NCBI RefSeq assembly: GCF_002954775.1
Contig: NZ_PJME01000012.1
Span: 124,001 to 188,000 of the forward strand
Origin: Streptomyces geranii
GTDB lineage: Bacteria; Actinomycetota; Actinomycetes; Streptomycetales; Streptomycetaceae
Direction of reading: 5' to 3'
DNA: 64,000 nucleotides
Under the pieces are notes generated by a model. The model saw only the letters and a list, made by a program, of their open reading frames with translations, searched no databases and had not been told where the DNA came from. Of this stretch, positions 1-8,738 are shown one piece after another; positions within the stretch are counted from its first letter, which is position 1; every line of letters starts with the position of its first letter. The position numbers were made by a program, and so were the translations under genes.

Positions 1-1
1 C

Positions 2-1042
2 GAGGACGTCCTACTGCGGCCCGAGCAGTGGTACACGGAGCGGCTGGTCACCCTGCGCGAGGCGACCGTGGTCCGGGCGGTCCGCCCGCACGAGGGCGGC
101 CTGGAGTTGGCGGACGGCACCGCGGTGGACGCGGACCGGGTCGTCCTGGCGACCGGCGGCACACCGAGGGCGCTGCCCGTGCCCGGCGGCGACGATCCCG
201 CCGTGCACGTCCTGCGCACCTGGGAGGACTCCGTACGGCTGCGGGAACGGCTGCTGCCCGGCACCCGGGTGGCGGTCGTCGGTGCCGGGCTGATCGGTGC
301 CGAGACGGCGGCGGTGGCCGTCGCCCGGGGCTGCCGGGTCACCCTGGTGGATCCGGTGGCTGTGCCGCTGGCCGGGGTGGTCGGTGACACCGTCGCGGGC
401 GCCCTGCACGGCCGGCACACGACAGAGGGCATCGACGTGATCACCGGTGGGGTGTGCCGTCTGGAACACCCTCCCGGCGGCGGCGTCGTGCTGCGCCTCG
501 CCGGGCAGTGCAGGTCCGTCCAGGCCGACCTGGTCGTGGTCGGCATCGGCATCCGCCCGGCCACCGGACTGGCCGAGGCCGCCGGACTCCACGTGGACGA
601 CGGCGTCGTCGTGGGCCCCGGGCAGCACACCTCCCACCCGAACATCTTCGCGGTCGGCGACGTGGCCCGCCGCAGCGGCCACCGGGTCCGGCACGAGCAC
701 TGGGAGGCCGCCCTGCGCGGCGGCGAGGCCGCGGCCCACGGCATCCTCGGCCGGCCGCTCCCGGAGCCCGGCGCGTCCTGGTTCTGGTCGGACCGGCACG
801 GTTCCCGGCTGGAGGCCGTCGGCACCATGGCGGACGCCGAACGGACCGTGCTGCGCGGCACACCGGACAGCGGTGCCTTCACCGTCCTCGGACTGCGCGA
901 CGGCCGGCTGGTGGCCGCGGCGGCCATCGACCGCGGCCCCGACATCAGGGCGGCCCGCAGGATCGTCGACCGTGGCATCCCGGTGGACGCCGCCCGGCTC
1001 GCCGACGAGAGCGCCGACCTGCGCGCGCTGCTGAAGCGGTGA
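2..1042 (+). CDS. Ferredoxin reductase of an aromatic-ring dioxygenase (5' partial)
   Basis: FAD/NAD(P)-binding reductase that would pass electrons from NADH to a Rieske ferredoxin for a ring-hydroxylating dioxygenase (BphA4/HcaD type). The frame is open from base 2, so the N-terminal FAD-binding motif lies outside the window. Visible are the second dinucleotide fold (VVGAGLIGAETAAV), the FAD-contacting ATGGTPR and IFAVGDVARR segments, and the C-terminal domain with the WFWSDRHGSRLEAVG stretch typical of this family. The dioxygenase beta-subunit gene follows 309 bases downstream and supports the assignment. Family assignment is firm; the exact aromatic substrate cannot be read from this gene. 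Confidence 0.9.
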   Translation, partial: EDVLLRPEQWYTERLVTLREATVVRAVRPHEGGLELADGTAVDADRVVLATGGTPRALPVPGGDDPAVHVLRTWEDSVRLRERLLPGTRVAVVGAGLIGAETAAVAVARGCRVTLVDPVAVPLAGVVGDTVAGALHGRHTTEGIDVITGGVCRLEHPPGGGVVLRLAGQCRSVQADLVVVGIGIRPATGLAEAAGLHVDDGVVVGPGQHTSHPNIFAVGDVARRSGHRVRHEHWEAALRGGEAAAHGILGRPLPEPGASWFWSDRHGSRLEAVGTMADAERTVLRGTPDSGAFTVLGLRDGRLVAAAAIDRGPDIRAARRIVDRGIPVDAARLADESADLRALLKR

Positions 1043-1351
1043 CGGTGGCGTCCCGCCAGGTGGGCGTGCGGGATCAAGGCGCCGGAATCAGCAGGTCATC
1101 GCCGCTCCGGCGCGGTTCGGCGCCACCCATGGCGCTGACGGCGGCTCAGCCGCCGCACGCCCCCGGAGCCGTACCCCATGGGCCGGCCGACGCGCGGCCT
1201 ACCGAAACGCGTCGAGCAAGGTCGCCCGCACCACGAAGCAGGACACGACCGCGGTGACGGCACCCCCGTGCCGTCCTGTGGCACGCGCCCTCCCCGAACC
1301 ACCCCCTCCGCGCTGGAATACCGGCACCGAGGCTTGCAGGAGGAACAGCCG

Positions 1352-1918
1352 ATGACCACCCACCCACCGGAGCCGGCAGTCATGGACACCGCGCCCGTGT
1401 CCATCGACTCGGAGATCCGCATCCACTTCGAGGTGCAGCGCCTGTACGCCTACGAGGCGCGACTGCTCGACCAGCACCGGTACGCCGACTGGCTGGAACT
1501 GTTCACCGAGGACCTGCACTACTGGGCGCCGGTGCGCACCAACCGGCTGCGGCGCCAGCAGAGCCTGGCCGACGGGGCGCCGGGCGAGGTGGGGATCTTC
1601 GACGAGACCAAGGCCAGTCTGGCCTGGCGGATCCGCCGCTTCGACTCCGGGATGGCCTGGGCCGAGGACCCGCCGTCGCGGACCCGGCACCTGATCACCA
1701 ACGTCCTGGTCGCACCGGGCGACGAGCCGGGAGAGCACATCGCCGAGTCGGCGTTCCTGTGCTACCGCAACCGGCTGGAGCGGGAGGTCGACCTCTACGC
1801 CGGCTGCCGTACCGACGTACTGCGCCGCGACCCGGACGGAATGCTCCTGATCGCCCGCCGCACGATCCTGCTCGACCAGAACGTCCTGCTCGCCAAGAAC
1901 ATCAGCACCTTCCTGTGA
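1352..1918 (+). CDS. Aromatic-ring-hydroxylating dioxygenase, beta (small) subunit
   Basis: 188-residue small subunit of a Rieske non-haem iron dioxygenase; it has a structural role in the alpha3beta3 oxygenase that makes cis-dihydrodiols from aromatic rings. The sequence carries the family pattern: an N-terminal helix with YAYEARLLDQHRYADWLELF, then DLHYWAP and the TRHLITNV strand. The ATG at 1352 was chosen because an AGGAGG-like ribosome site lies at 1338-1343; the frame is open further upstream but without a ribosome site. No alpha subunit is visible, so it must lie left of the window or elsewhere. The meta-cleavage hydrolase gene starts 13 bases after the stop, indicating one operon. Confidence 0.92.
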   Translation: MTTHPPEPAVMDTAPVSIDSEIRIHFEVQRLYAYEARLLDQHRYADWLELFTEDLHYWAPVRTNRLRRQQSLADGAPGEVGIFDETKASLAWRIRRFDSGMAWAEDPPSRTRHLITNVLVAPGDEPGEHIAESAFLCYRNRLEREVDLYAGCRTDVLRRDPDGMLLIARRTILLDQNVLLAKNISTFL

Positions 1919-1931
1919 CCGGAGACCTCTC

Positions 1932-2798
1932 GTGACCACAGCCCGGGCGGAAGAGCCCAAGCTCGTCGAGCACACCGTGCGGACCACGCTCGGACCCGTG
2001 ACGGTCAGCGAGGCCGGTGAGGGGCCGGCGCTGGTGATGCTGCACGGCGGCGGCCCGGGCGCGAGCGCCGTGGCCAACTACCACCAGAACCTGCCCGCGC
2101 TCACCCGCCACTTCCGGGTCGTCCTGCCCGACCAGCCCGGTTTCGGCGGCAGTTACCGTCCCACCGAGGCCGACCTGGACGCACGCAGCATCACCGAGAT
2201 CACCGTGGACGCCCTGCTGCAGACCCTGGACGGCCTCGGCGTCGACCGTTTCCACCTGCTCGGCAACAGCCTCGGCGGCGCCGCCGCCCTCGCCACCGCG
2301 CTCGCCGCTCCCGAGCGGGTCGAGAGGCTGGTGCTGATGGCGCCCGGCGGCGGCTGGCTGCCCTTCGGGCCCACCCCGACCGAGGGCCAGAAGGCGATGT
2401 TCCGCTACTACAACGGCGAGGGTCCGACCCTGCGGAAGATGCGGGACTTCATCGGGGTGATGACCGCCGAGCCCAGGCGCTGGGCGGACACCGCGCAGGC
2501 CCGCTACGAGGCGTCCCTCGACGAGTCCCACATCGCCTTCTACCACCGTTACAACGCGGCCTTCGCCAAGCGGCACGGCATGGACCCGCTCTGGCAGCGC
2601 GTCCACGAGATCGAGGCGCCGACCCTCTTGCTCTGGGGCCGTGACGACCGCACCATCACCCTCGACGGGGCGCAGCTCATGCTCAAACAGATCCGCGACG
2701 TACAGCTGCACGTCTTCGGCGGCTGCGGCCACTGGGTGCAGCTGGAACGGCAGGCCGAGTTCGAGCGTCTGGTGACCGACTTCCTCAAGGAGCACTGA
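1932..2798 (+). CDS. mhpC: Alpha/beta hydrolase for meta-cleavage products (MhpC/BphD type)
   Basis: C-C bond hydrolase that splits the ring-fission product of a catechol into 2-hydroxypenta-2,4-dienoate and a carboxylic acid. The 288 residues match the family length. Visible are the oxyanion-loop motif HGGGPGAS (38-45), the nucleophile elbow GNSLGG with Ser113, an acidic residue in WGRDDR (238/239) and His267 in GGCGHW. Start is GTG with GGAG at 1921-1924. It lies between the oxygenase subunit and dihydrodiol dehydrogenase genes, while the matching ring-cleavage enzyme (mhpB-like) is 4 kb downstream. The released acid depends on the unknown substrate: succinate for phenylpropionate, other acids for alkylbenzenes or biphenyl. 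Confidence 0.9.
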   Translation: MTTARAEEPKLVEHTVRTTLGPVTVSEAGEGPALVMLHGGGPGASAVANYHQNLPALTRHFRVVLPDQPGFGGSYRPTEADLDARSITEITVDALLQTLDGLGVDRFHLLGNSLGGAAALATALAAPERVERLVLMAPGGGWLPFGPTPTEGQKAMFRYYNGEGPTLRKMRDFIGVMTAEPRRWADTAQARYEASLDESHIAFYHRYNAAFAKRHGMDPLWQRVHEIEAPTLLLWGRDDRTITLDGAQLMLKQIRDVQLHVFGGCGHWVQLERQAEFERLVTDFLKEH

Positions 2799-2801
2799 CC
2801 C

Positions 2802-3641
2802 ATGGGCTGGCTGGCGGGCGAGGTCGCCCTGATCACCGGCGGCGGTTCGGGCATCGGCCGGGCCGTCGCCCTGCGCTACCTGGCCGAGGGCGCGAGCGTC
2901 ACCGTCGTCGGCCGCGACGCCGGGCAGCTGGAGCAGGTGGTGAGTGCCGCGGGCGAGCTGGGCGACCGCGTGCTGCCCGTCCCCGGCGACGTGCGCAGGC
3001 CCGAGGATCTGCACCGGGCGGTGGAGGCCACCGTCGAACGGTTCGGCAGGCTGGACGTCCTCGTCCCGAACGCCGGAATCTGGGACTACCACCGCAGTGT
3101 CACCCGGCTGACCGGCAAGGAGCTGTCGGAGGCCTTCGACGAGATCTTCGACATCAACGTCAAGGGCTACGTCCTCGCCGTGGAGGCCGCCTGGCGCGAA
3201 CTGGTCGCGACCCGCGGCAACATCGTCATGACCCTGTCCAACGCGTCCCTGCACACCGACGGCGGCGGCTCCCTGTACACCGCGAGCAAGCACGCCTGTC
3301 TCGGCCTGCTCCGCCAGTTCGCCTACGAGCTGGCGCCCAAGGTCCGCGTCAACGGCGTCGCCGTCGGCGGTATGCGCACCAAGCTGCGCGGCCCCGAGAG
3401 CCTGGGGCTGCGGGAACGCACGCTGGAGGCCTCCTTCGCGAAGAACGAGGCCTCCGGCGAGAAACAGCCGCCCCTCATCCCCCTGTACGACTCCAGCGTC
3501 GAGCCCGAGGACTTCACCGGGCCCTACGTGCTGCTCGCCTCCCGCGCCAACAGTTCCACCGTCACGGGTGCCGTGATCCCCGCGGACGGCGGCATCGCCG
3601 TCCGTGGCTTCCGCACCCCCGCCGGCGGCGCCGCTCTCTGA
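2802..3641 (+). CDS. cis-2,3-dihydrodiol dehydrogenase (SDR; HcaB/BphB type)
   Basis: NAD-dependent short-chain dehydrogenase that rearomatises the cis-dihydrodiol made by the dioxygenase to a catechol. The 279-residue protein shows the cofactor motif TGGGSGIGR (12-20), the NAG motif (90-92, PNAGIWDY), and the catalytic Tyr159 and Lys163 in YTASK. The PNAGIWDY and TLSNAS stretches and the long C-terminal region after the catalytic motif are typical of BphB/HcaB rather than general SDRs. It starts 3 bases after the hydrolase stop, so the two are translationally linked. Confidence 0.92.
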   Translation: MGWLAGEVALITGGGSGIGRAVALRYLAEGASVTVVGRDAGQLEQVVSAAGELGDRVLPVPGDVRRPEDLHRAVEATVERFGRLDVLVPNAGIWDYHRSVTRLTGKELSEAFDEIFDINVKGYVLAVEAAWRELVATRGNIVMTLSNASLHTDGGGSLYTASKHACLGLLRQFAYELAPKVRVNGVAVGGMRTKLRGPESLGLRERTLEASFAKNEASGEKQPPLIPLYDSSVEPEDFTGPYVLLASRANSSTVTGAVIPADGGIAVRGFRTPAGGAAL

Positions 3642-3701
3642 CCCCCCGCCCCTCCCCCTGCCCCCTCCCCACCCCCGACAGTCACCGAAGGAGCCGACGC
3701 C

Positions 3702-5276
3702 ATGGCCGCCGTCGACATCAGCCCCGCCGCCGCCCTGCGTCGCAGAGCCCAGTCGCCCGCCACGGCCCTCGTGTACGAGGGCCACGAGATCTCCGCCGCC
3801 CGACTCGCGGACACCGCGGCCGAGTTGGCCGCCGGCCTGGCCGAGAACGGGCTGCGCCGGGGGGACCGGATCGCCTACGTCGGCTTCAACAGCGTCACGT
3901 TCCTGGAGACGATGTTCGCGGCGGCGTACCTCGGGGCGGTCTTCGTTCCCGTCAACTTCCGGCTCGCGGCCGACGAGGTCCGCCACCTCCTCAACGACAG
4001 CGGCGCCCACACCCTCGTCGTCGAGGAGGGCCACCGCGAACTGGTCGAGTCGATCGTGACCGAGGTGCCGGCACGCCGGCACCTCCTGGCCGACACCGAC
4101 CCCGTGTGTCCCGCGACGGCCGCCCCGGCCGCCGTCTGGACGCCGCTGTCGTCGCTGTACGGTTCCGGCCGGACCCCCCGGGAGCCGGTGGCGCTGCGCG
4201 ACGACGACCTCGCGATGCTCATGTACACCTCCGGCACCACGGGCCGACCCAAGGGCGTCATGCTCACCCACGGCAACCTGTGGTGGAACGCGGTCAACGT
4301 GGACAGCGTCGTCGACACCCGTGCCGACGACGTGAACCTCGCCGTGGCCCCGCTGTTCCACATCGGCGGTCTCAACGCCCTCACCCTGCGCACCCTGTTG
4401 CGCGGCGGCACCGTCGTCCTGCGCCGTGGCTTCGACCCCGTCCAGTGCCTGGAGGACCTGGTCCGGCACCGGGTGTCCACCTTCTTCGCGGTGCCCGCCA
4501 TGTTCGCCGCGCTCACCCGCGTGCCCGGCTTCGCGGAGGCCGACCTGGGCGCCCTGCGGTCCGCGATCGTCGCCGCGGCTCCCGTGCCGCCGCAGCTGAT
4601 CAGGGACTACGGCGAGTGGGGCATCCTGCTCCAGCAGGCGTGGGGACTGACCGAGACGGCCCCCTTCGCGACCTATCTGCCGGCCGGGCTGACGCTGGAG
4701 AAGGCGGGATCGGCGGGCGCCCCCATGCCCTACACGGAGGTCTGCCTCACCGACCCCGTCACCGGCGCGCGGATCCAGGAGGCGGACACACGCGGCGAGA
4801 TCTGCGTGCGCGGCCCGAACGTCACCGCCGGCTACTGGAACAACCCCGACGCCACCCGCGCGGCCTTCGACGAGGCCGGCTGGTTCCACAGCGGCGACAT
4901 CGCCCACCGGGACGGGGACGGGCTCTACTACATCGTCGACCGTCTCAAGGACATGATCATCAGTGGCGGGGAGAACATCTATCCCGCCGAGGTGGAACGC
5001 GTCCTGGCCGCCTGCCCCGGCGTCCTGGAGGCCGCCGTCATCGGCGTGCCGGATCCCCAGTGGGGCGAGAGCGTCCTCGCCGTCCTGACCTGCGAGCCCG
5101 GCACGCCGCCCACCCTGGAGGAGGTCCGCGCGTTCGCGGGCAACCACCTGGCCCGCTACAAACTGCCCACCCAGGTGATGGTGGCCGAGCAGTTGCCGCG
5201 CAACCCCAGCGGCAAACTGCTCAAGGCGGAGCTGCGCCGCTGGGTGGAGTCGCACCAGCCCGTCAAGGCGGTGTGA
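3702..5276 (+). CDS. Acyl-CoA synthetase (AMP-forming, ANL superfamily)
   Basis: Two-step ligase that adenylates a carboxylic acid and transfers it to CoA. The 524-residue protein carries the core motifs in order: P-loop MYTSGTTGRPKGVM (174-187), the QQAWGLTETAP motif, the SGD and DRLKDMIISGGENIYP hinge region, and the C-terminal catalytic lysine in NPSGKLLK. This size and motif set fit the fatty/aromatic acyl-CoA ligase branch. A CoA ligase is not needed for the classical E. coli mhp route. Here it may activate the carboxylic acid released by the meta-cleavage hydrolase, or an aromatic acid substrate; this is inference from context. It is 60 bases after the dehydrogenase and in the same operon. 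Confidence 0.9.
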   Translation: MAAVDISPAAALRRRAQSPATALVYEGHEISAARLADTAAELAAGLAENGLRRGDRIAYVGFNSVTFLETMFAAAYLGAVFVPVNFRLAADEVRHLLNDSGAHTLVVEEGHRELVESIVTEVPARRHLLADTDPVCPATAAPAAVWTPLSSLYGSGRTPREPVALRDDDLAMLMYTSGTTGRPKGVMLTHGNLWWNAVNVDSVVDTRADDVNLAVAPLFHIGGLNALTLRTLLRGGTVVLRRGFDPVQCLEDLVRHRVSTFFAVPAMFAALTRVPGFAEADLGALRSAIVAAAPVPPQLIRDYGEWGILLQQAWGLTETAPFATYLPAGLTLEKAGSAGAPMPYTEVCLTDPVTGARIQEADTRGEICVRGPNVTAGYWNNPDATRAAFDEAGWFHSGDIAHRDGDGLYYIVDRLKDMIISGGENIYPAEVERVLAACPGVLEAAVIGVPDPQWGESVLAVLTCEPGTPPTLEEVRAFAGNHLARYKLPTQVMVAEQLPRNPSGKLLKAELRRWVESHQPVKAV

Positions 5277-5283
5277 GCCCGCC

Positions 5284-5793
5284 GTGGCCACCCCTCCCGA
5301 CGCCCCGCCGGCGCTCGGCGAACCCCGGCTCGGCGCCCGGTGGGTGCTGCGCGCCCTCGCCGGACCATCCGCCGGACTGCCCCGTCGGCCCGCCCGGACC
5401 TACGCGGTGCGGGCCGCCGGCGGTGGCCCGGAACTGTTCCTGGAACTCCACCGCGTACCCGACCATCCGCTGCGGGCCTGCTATCCGTACGGTGCCCACG
5501 ATCTCGCGATCGGCCTCGTCCTGCCGAGCCCCGACGAGGCCGGGGCCGGACCCGATCCGGCCGCCCGTCTGCTGCGCGACCTCGTGCCCGCCCTGTTCAC
5601 CCTGGCCCCGCGCTGCCGCCGGGTGATCGCCGCGCCGGACGAGGACGACACCGCCGCCCAACTCGCCCTTGAGCAGGGCGGGTTCCGCCGGATCACGGAG
5701 GCGGACCTGCCCGGCGGCAGCGTCGTGCTGTTCGCGGCGGAGCCGCCGGCCATCGCCGGTCTGTCCACCGCCCTGGACGACATGCCCCACTGA
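5284..5793 (+). CDS. Small GNAT-like protein, function unknown
   Basis: 169-residue soluble protein encoded 7 bases after the CoA ligase stop, with a GTG start. The C-terminal half (AAQLALEQGGFRRI followed by a DLPGGSVVLFAAEPP strand) resembles the last helix-strand unit of GNAT acetyltransferases, but I cannot point to a clear acetyl-CoA loop. Its tight link to the ligase and its place as the last gene before a strong terminator suggest a role with the CoA product or enzyme modification. The family call is weak; that it is a real gene is likely from codon use and operon position. Confidence 0.6.
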   Translation: MATPPDAPPALGEPRLGARWVLRALAGPSAGLPRRPARTYAVRAAGGGPELFLELHRVPDHPLRACYPYGAHDLAIGLVLPSPDEAGAGPDPAARLLRDLVPALFTLAPRCRRVIAAPDEDDTAAQLALEQGGFRRITEADLPGGSVVLFAAEPPAIAGLSTALDDMPH

Positions 5794-5801
5794 AAGCCGC
5801 C

Positions 5802-5846
5802 GCCCGACGGCCCGACCCGCGCTCCGAGCCGGTCGGGTCGTCGGGC
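5802..5846 (+). terminator. Strong intrinsic-type hairpin ending the first aromatic operon
   Basis: Arms 5802-5817 and 5831-5846 pair over 16 positions with only one G-U pair; the loop is 5818-5830. It starts 8 bases after the stop of the GNAT-like gene and has no T-run, as is common in actinomycetes. It separates the upper-pathway genes from the lower-pathway genes. Confidence 0.75.
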
Positions 5847-5983
5847 TGTCCGTACGTCCAGGACCGGCCCGGCAGGGGGGCGCGTCGCGGCTGGTCGAGG
5901 GGCGCTTCGCACCCTCGGACGGGGTGTGCTGCACAGCGGCACACCGGCTATGGCCCGTGCCGGGTCGGAGCGAACGTGAGTAC

Positions 5984-6967
5984 GTGCTTGCCGCAACCGC
6001 TGTTTCCCAGAGCGCCGCCGACCCGCTGTCGGGGCTGGTGCTGCGCGACGTCCCGGAACCCACGCCGAGGCCCGGATGGTCCCGGGTCCGGGTCGTGGCC
6101 TCCTCCCTCAACATGCACGACCTGTGGACCCTGCGGGGCGTCGGCCATCCGCCGGAACGCCTCCCGATCGTGCTCGGCTGCGACGCGTCCGGGTACGACG
6201 ACCACGGCAACGAGGTCATCGTCCACCCGGTGCTCGGCGACCCGGACGCCGGCCACGGCGACGAGACGCTGGACCCGGACCGCGCGCTCCTGTCCGAGCG
6301 GCACGACGGCTCCTTCGCGGAGTACCTCCTCGTACCGACCCGCAACCTGGTGCCGAAGCCGCAGTGGCTGTCCTTCGACGAGGCGGCCTGTCTGCCCGTC
6401 GCCTGGACCACGGCCTACCGGATGCTGTTCACGCAGGCCCGGATCAGGGCGGGCGACCGCGTGCTGGTGCAGGGCGCGGGCGGCGGGGTGGCCTCGGCCG
6501 CGATCAGGCTGGCCGTGGCCGCCGGGGCCGTCGTGTACACCACCAGCCGGAGCAAGGCGAAGCGCGTCGAGGCCCTCACGTGGGGCGTGCGGGCGGCGGT
6601 GCCCACCGGTGAGCGGCTGCCCGAGCGGGTCGACGTCGTCATCGAGACCGTCGGGGAGGCGACCTGGTCGCACTCCCTGAAGTCGCTGCGGCCGGGTGGC
6701 TCGGTCGTGATCGCCGGTGCCACCAGCGGCGCCAACCCGCCCGCCGACCTGGGCCGGATCTTCTACCTCCAGCAGCGCGTCCTCGGCTCCACCGGCGGCA
6801 CCCGCGCCGAACTGGTGTCGATGCTGCGCATGCTCGACGCCACCGGCGTACGGCCGGTGATCGACCGGACCCTGCCGCTCGCGGAGATCCACAAGGGCTT
6901 CCAGCTCATGATCGACGGCGAGCTGACCGGAAAGCTCGTCATCCACCCGCCGGCCACCCGCCAGTAA
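5984..6967 (+). CDS. Zinc-less MDR quinone oxidoreductase / alcohol-dehydrogenase-like protein
   Basis: Medium-chain dehydrogenase/reductase of about 327 residues, NAD(P)H-dependent. It shows the N-terminal GroES-like domain (ASSLNMHDLWTLRG, then VLGCDASG), the family LPVAWTTAYRML motif, and the cofactor loop VQGAGGGVASAAIRLA. No structural-zinc cysteine cluster is visible, which fits the quinone oxidoreductase branch. The start is uncertain: GTG at 5984 gives the expected N terminus, and GTG at 5957 is also in frame; neither has a good ribosome site. It is the first gene after the terminator and sits 14 bases before mhpB, so it probably works on an intermediate or on redox balance in ring degradation. 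Confidence 0.82.
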   Translation: MLAATAVSQSAADPLSGLVLRDVPEPTPRPGWSRVRVVASSLNMHDLWTLRGVGHPPERLPIVLGCDASGYDDHGNEVIVHPVLGDPDAGHGDETLDPDRALLSERHDGSFAEYLLVPTRNLVPKPQWLSFDEAACLPVAWTTAYRMLFTQARIRAGDRVLVQGAGGGVASAAIRLAVAAGAVVYTTSRSKAKRVEALTWGVRAAVPTGERLPERVDVVIETVGEATWSHSLKSLRPGGSVVIAGATSGANPPADLGRIFYLQQRVLGSTGGTRAELVSMLRMLDATGVRPVIDRTLPLAEIHKGFQLMIDGELTGKLVIHPPATRQ

Positions 6968-6981
6968 GGAACCCCGTCCCC

Positions 6982-7920
6982 ATGACCGCAGCAGCCGTCG
7001 GGCTGTCCCACTCGCCGCTCATCGGCCGGAACGACCCGGAGCCGGACGTCCTGGCCCGGGTCGACCGGGCCGTGGCGGACGCCCGGGACTTCGTCCGCGA
7101 CTTCGGCCCGGATCTCGTGGTGCTGTACGCGCCCGACCACTACAACGGCTTCTTCTACCGGGAGATGCCACCGTTCTGCCTGGCGACCGAGGCGCGGGCG
7201 GTCGGGGACTTCGGCTCCCCGGCGGGCCCGCTGTCGGTCGACACCGACGCGGCGAAGTCCCTGGCGCGGGGTGTCCTCGACCGTGGCGTCGACCTCACCG
7301 TCTCCGCCCGGATGACCGTCGACCACGGGTTCGCCCAGCCGCTGGAGGTGCTCTTCGGCGGCATCGACCGGGTGCCCGTCGTGCCCGTCTTCGTCAACGG
7401 GGTGGCCACCCCGCTGTGCCCGGTGAGCCGGATCAGGGCCCTGGGAACGGCGGTGGGCGAGGCCGCCGCCGGGCTCGGCCGACGGGTGCTGTTCCTCGCC
7501 TCGGGCGGTCTCTCGCACGACCCGCCCGTCCCGGTCCTGGAGGGCGCGCCGCCACGGGTGGCCGACGCGCTCGTCGAGGGCCGCCCGCCGACACCCGAGC
7601 AGCGGGCCAGGGGCGAGCAGCGGGTGCTCCAGGCCGGCCGTGACTACGCCGCCGGGTCGACCGCGATGATCCCGATCAACCCCGACTGGGACAACCGGCT
7701 CCTCGACCACCTCGAACACGGCGAGCTCACGGAGTTCGACTCCTGGACGGTGGAGGGGATGGCGAAGGAGGGCGGCGGCTCGGCCCACGAGGTGCGCGCC
7801 TGGATCGCGGCGTTCGCCTCGCTCGCGGCGACCGGCCCGTACGCCATGAACTCGCGGTTCTACGAGGCCGTGCCCGCGTGGATCGCCGGGTTCGCCGTCG
7901 CGACGGCGCAGGGGCGGTGA
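6982..7920 (+). CDS. mhpB: 2,3-dihydroxyphenylpropionate-type 1,2-dioxygenase (extradiol, LigB superfamily)
   Basis: Fe(II) ring-cleavage dioxygenase that opens a 3-substituted catechol at the meta position. The 312 residues match MhpB (about 314). The N terminus with GLSHSPLIG, the APDHYNGFFY segment, the TVDHGFAQPLEVLF segment and ASGGLSHDPP carry the histidine and acidic residues expected for the metal site and acid-base pair in class III extradiol enzymes. An AAGGA ribosome site at 6966-6970 precedes the ATG. It is followed, with overlapping or touching genes, by mhpD, mhpF and mhpE, the standard order for the lower pathway. Confidence 0.92.
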   Translation: MTAAAVGLSHSPLIGRNDPEPDVLARVDRAVADARDFVRDFGPDLVVLYAPDHYNGFFYREMPPFCLATEARAVGDFGSPAGPLSVDTDAAKSLARGVLDRGVDLTVSARMTVDHGFAQPLEVLFGGIDRVPVVPVFVNGVATPLCPVSRIRALGTAVGEAAAGLGRRVLFLASGGLSHDPPVPVLEGAPPRVADALVEGRPPTPEQRARGEQRVLQAGRDYAAGSTAMIPINPDWDNRLLDHLEHGELTEFDSWTVEGMAKEGGGSAHEVRAWIAAFASLAATGPYAMNSRFYEAVPAWIAGFAVATAQGR

Positions 7921-7925
7921 CCGGC

Positions 7926-8738
7926 ATGACACCCACGTCACCTGGCGCGGACGCGGTGGAACGGGCCGCCGCCCGGCTCACCGCCGCCCTCGACGAGGGC
8001 CGCCCCGTGGCACCCGTACGGGAGCTGATCGGCGAGCACGACCTCGCCGCCGCCTACGCCGTGCAGCGGGAGCTGACGCGTCGCCGACTGGCCGGCGGGG
8101 CGGTCGTGACCGGCCGGAAGATCGGTCTGACCTCGCCCGCGGTCCAGCGTCAACTGGGCGTGGACCAGCCTGACTTCGGGGTGCTCTTCGCGGACATGGA
8201 CGTCTCGGCGGAGGCCGAGGTGCCGTCCTGGCGGCTGCTCCAGCCCAAGGCCGAGGCGGAGATCGCCTTCGTCCTCAAGGAGGACCTGGCCGACGGCGAG
8301 CTGCACACGGCACGCGTGCGGTCCGCGGTGGACTACGCGGTCGCGGCGCTGGAGATCGTGGACAGCCGTATCGCCGACTGGGACATCCGGCTCACGGACA
8401 CGGTCGCGGACAACGCCTCCAGCGGGCTGTTCGTCCTGGCCGGGCGCCGCCTCGGCCTCGACGAGTTCGAGCCGCGCGAGACCACCATGCGGTTGTACGC
8501 CGACGACGTGCTGGTCTCCGAGGGCACCGGCGCCGCCTGTCTCGGCGATCCGCTCGCCGCGCTCGCCTGGCTGGCCCGTACGGCACGGGAGTTCGGTGAC
8601 CCCCTCCTGGCCGGTCAGGTCGTCCTCTCGGGCGCGCTCGGCCCGATGGTCCCGGCGCCGCCCGGCACCCGGATCCGGGCCGAGATCAGTTCGCTCGGCG
8701 AGGTCACCGCCACGTTCTCCGAGAAGAGAGACGCATGA
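7926..8738 (+). CDS. mhpD: 2-keto-4-pentenoate hydratase
   Basis: Hydratase that adds water to 2-hydroxypenta-2,4-dienoate, giving 4-hydroxy-2-oxopentanoate, in the MhpD/HpcG family of the FAH superfamily. From ATG 7926 the protein is 270 residues, close to E. coli MhpD. Key stretches are GRKIGLTSPAVQRQLG, FGVLFADMDV and the metal-binding region PKAEAEIAFVL followed by ALEIVDSRI. An in-frame GTG at 7917 overlaps the mhpB stop by 4 bases and would add three residues; the G-rich stretch at 7911-7917 better fits the ATG. It overlaps mhpF by 4 bases. Confidence 0.92.
   Translation: MTPTSPGADAVERAAARLTAALDEGRPVAPVRELIGEHDLAAAYAVQRELTRRRLAGGAVVTGRKIGLTSPAVQRQLGVDQPDFGVLFADMDVSAEAEVPSWRLLQPKAEAEIAFVLKEDLADGELHTARVRSAVDYAVAALEIVDSRIADWDIRLTDTVADNASSGLFVLAGRRLGLDEFEPRETTMRLYADDVLVSEGTGAACLGDPLAALAWLARTAREFGDPLLAGQVVLSGALGPMVPAPPGTRIRAEISSLGEVTATFSEKRDA

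Noticed and set aside
1902..5291. 1129-residue open frame on the minus strand
   Set aside because: It lies antisense to the hydrolase, dehydrogenase and ligase genes, which have clear motifs. Long antisense frames are normal at this GC content.
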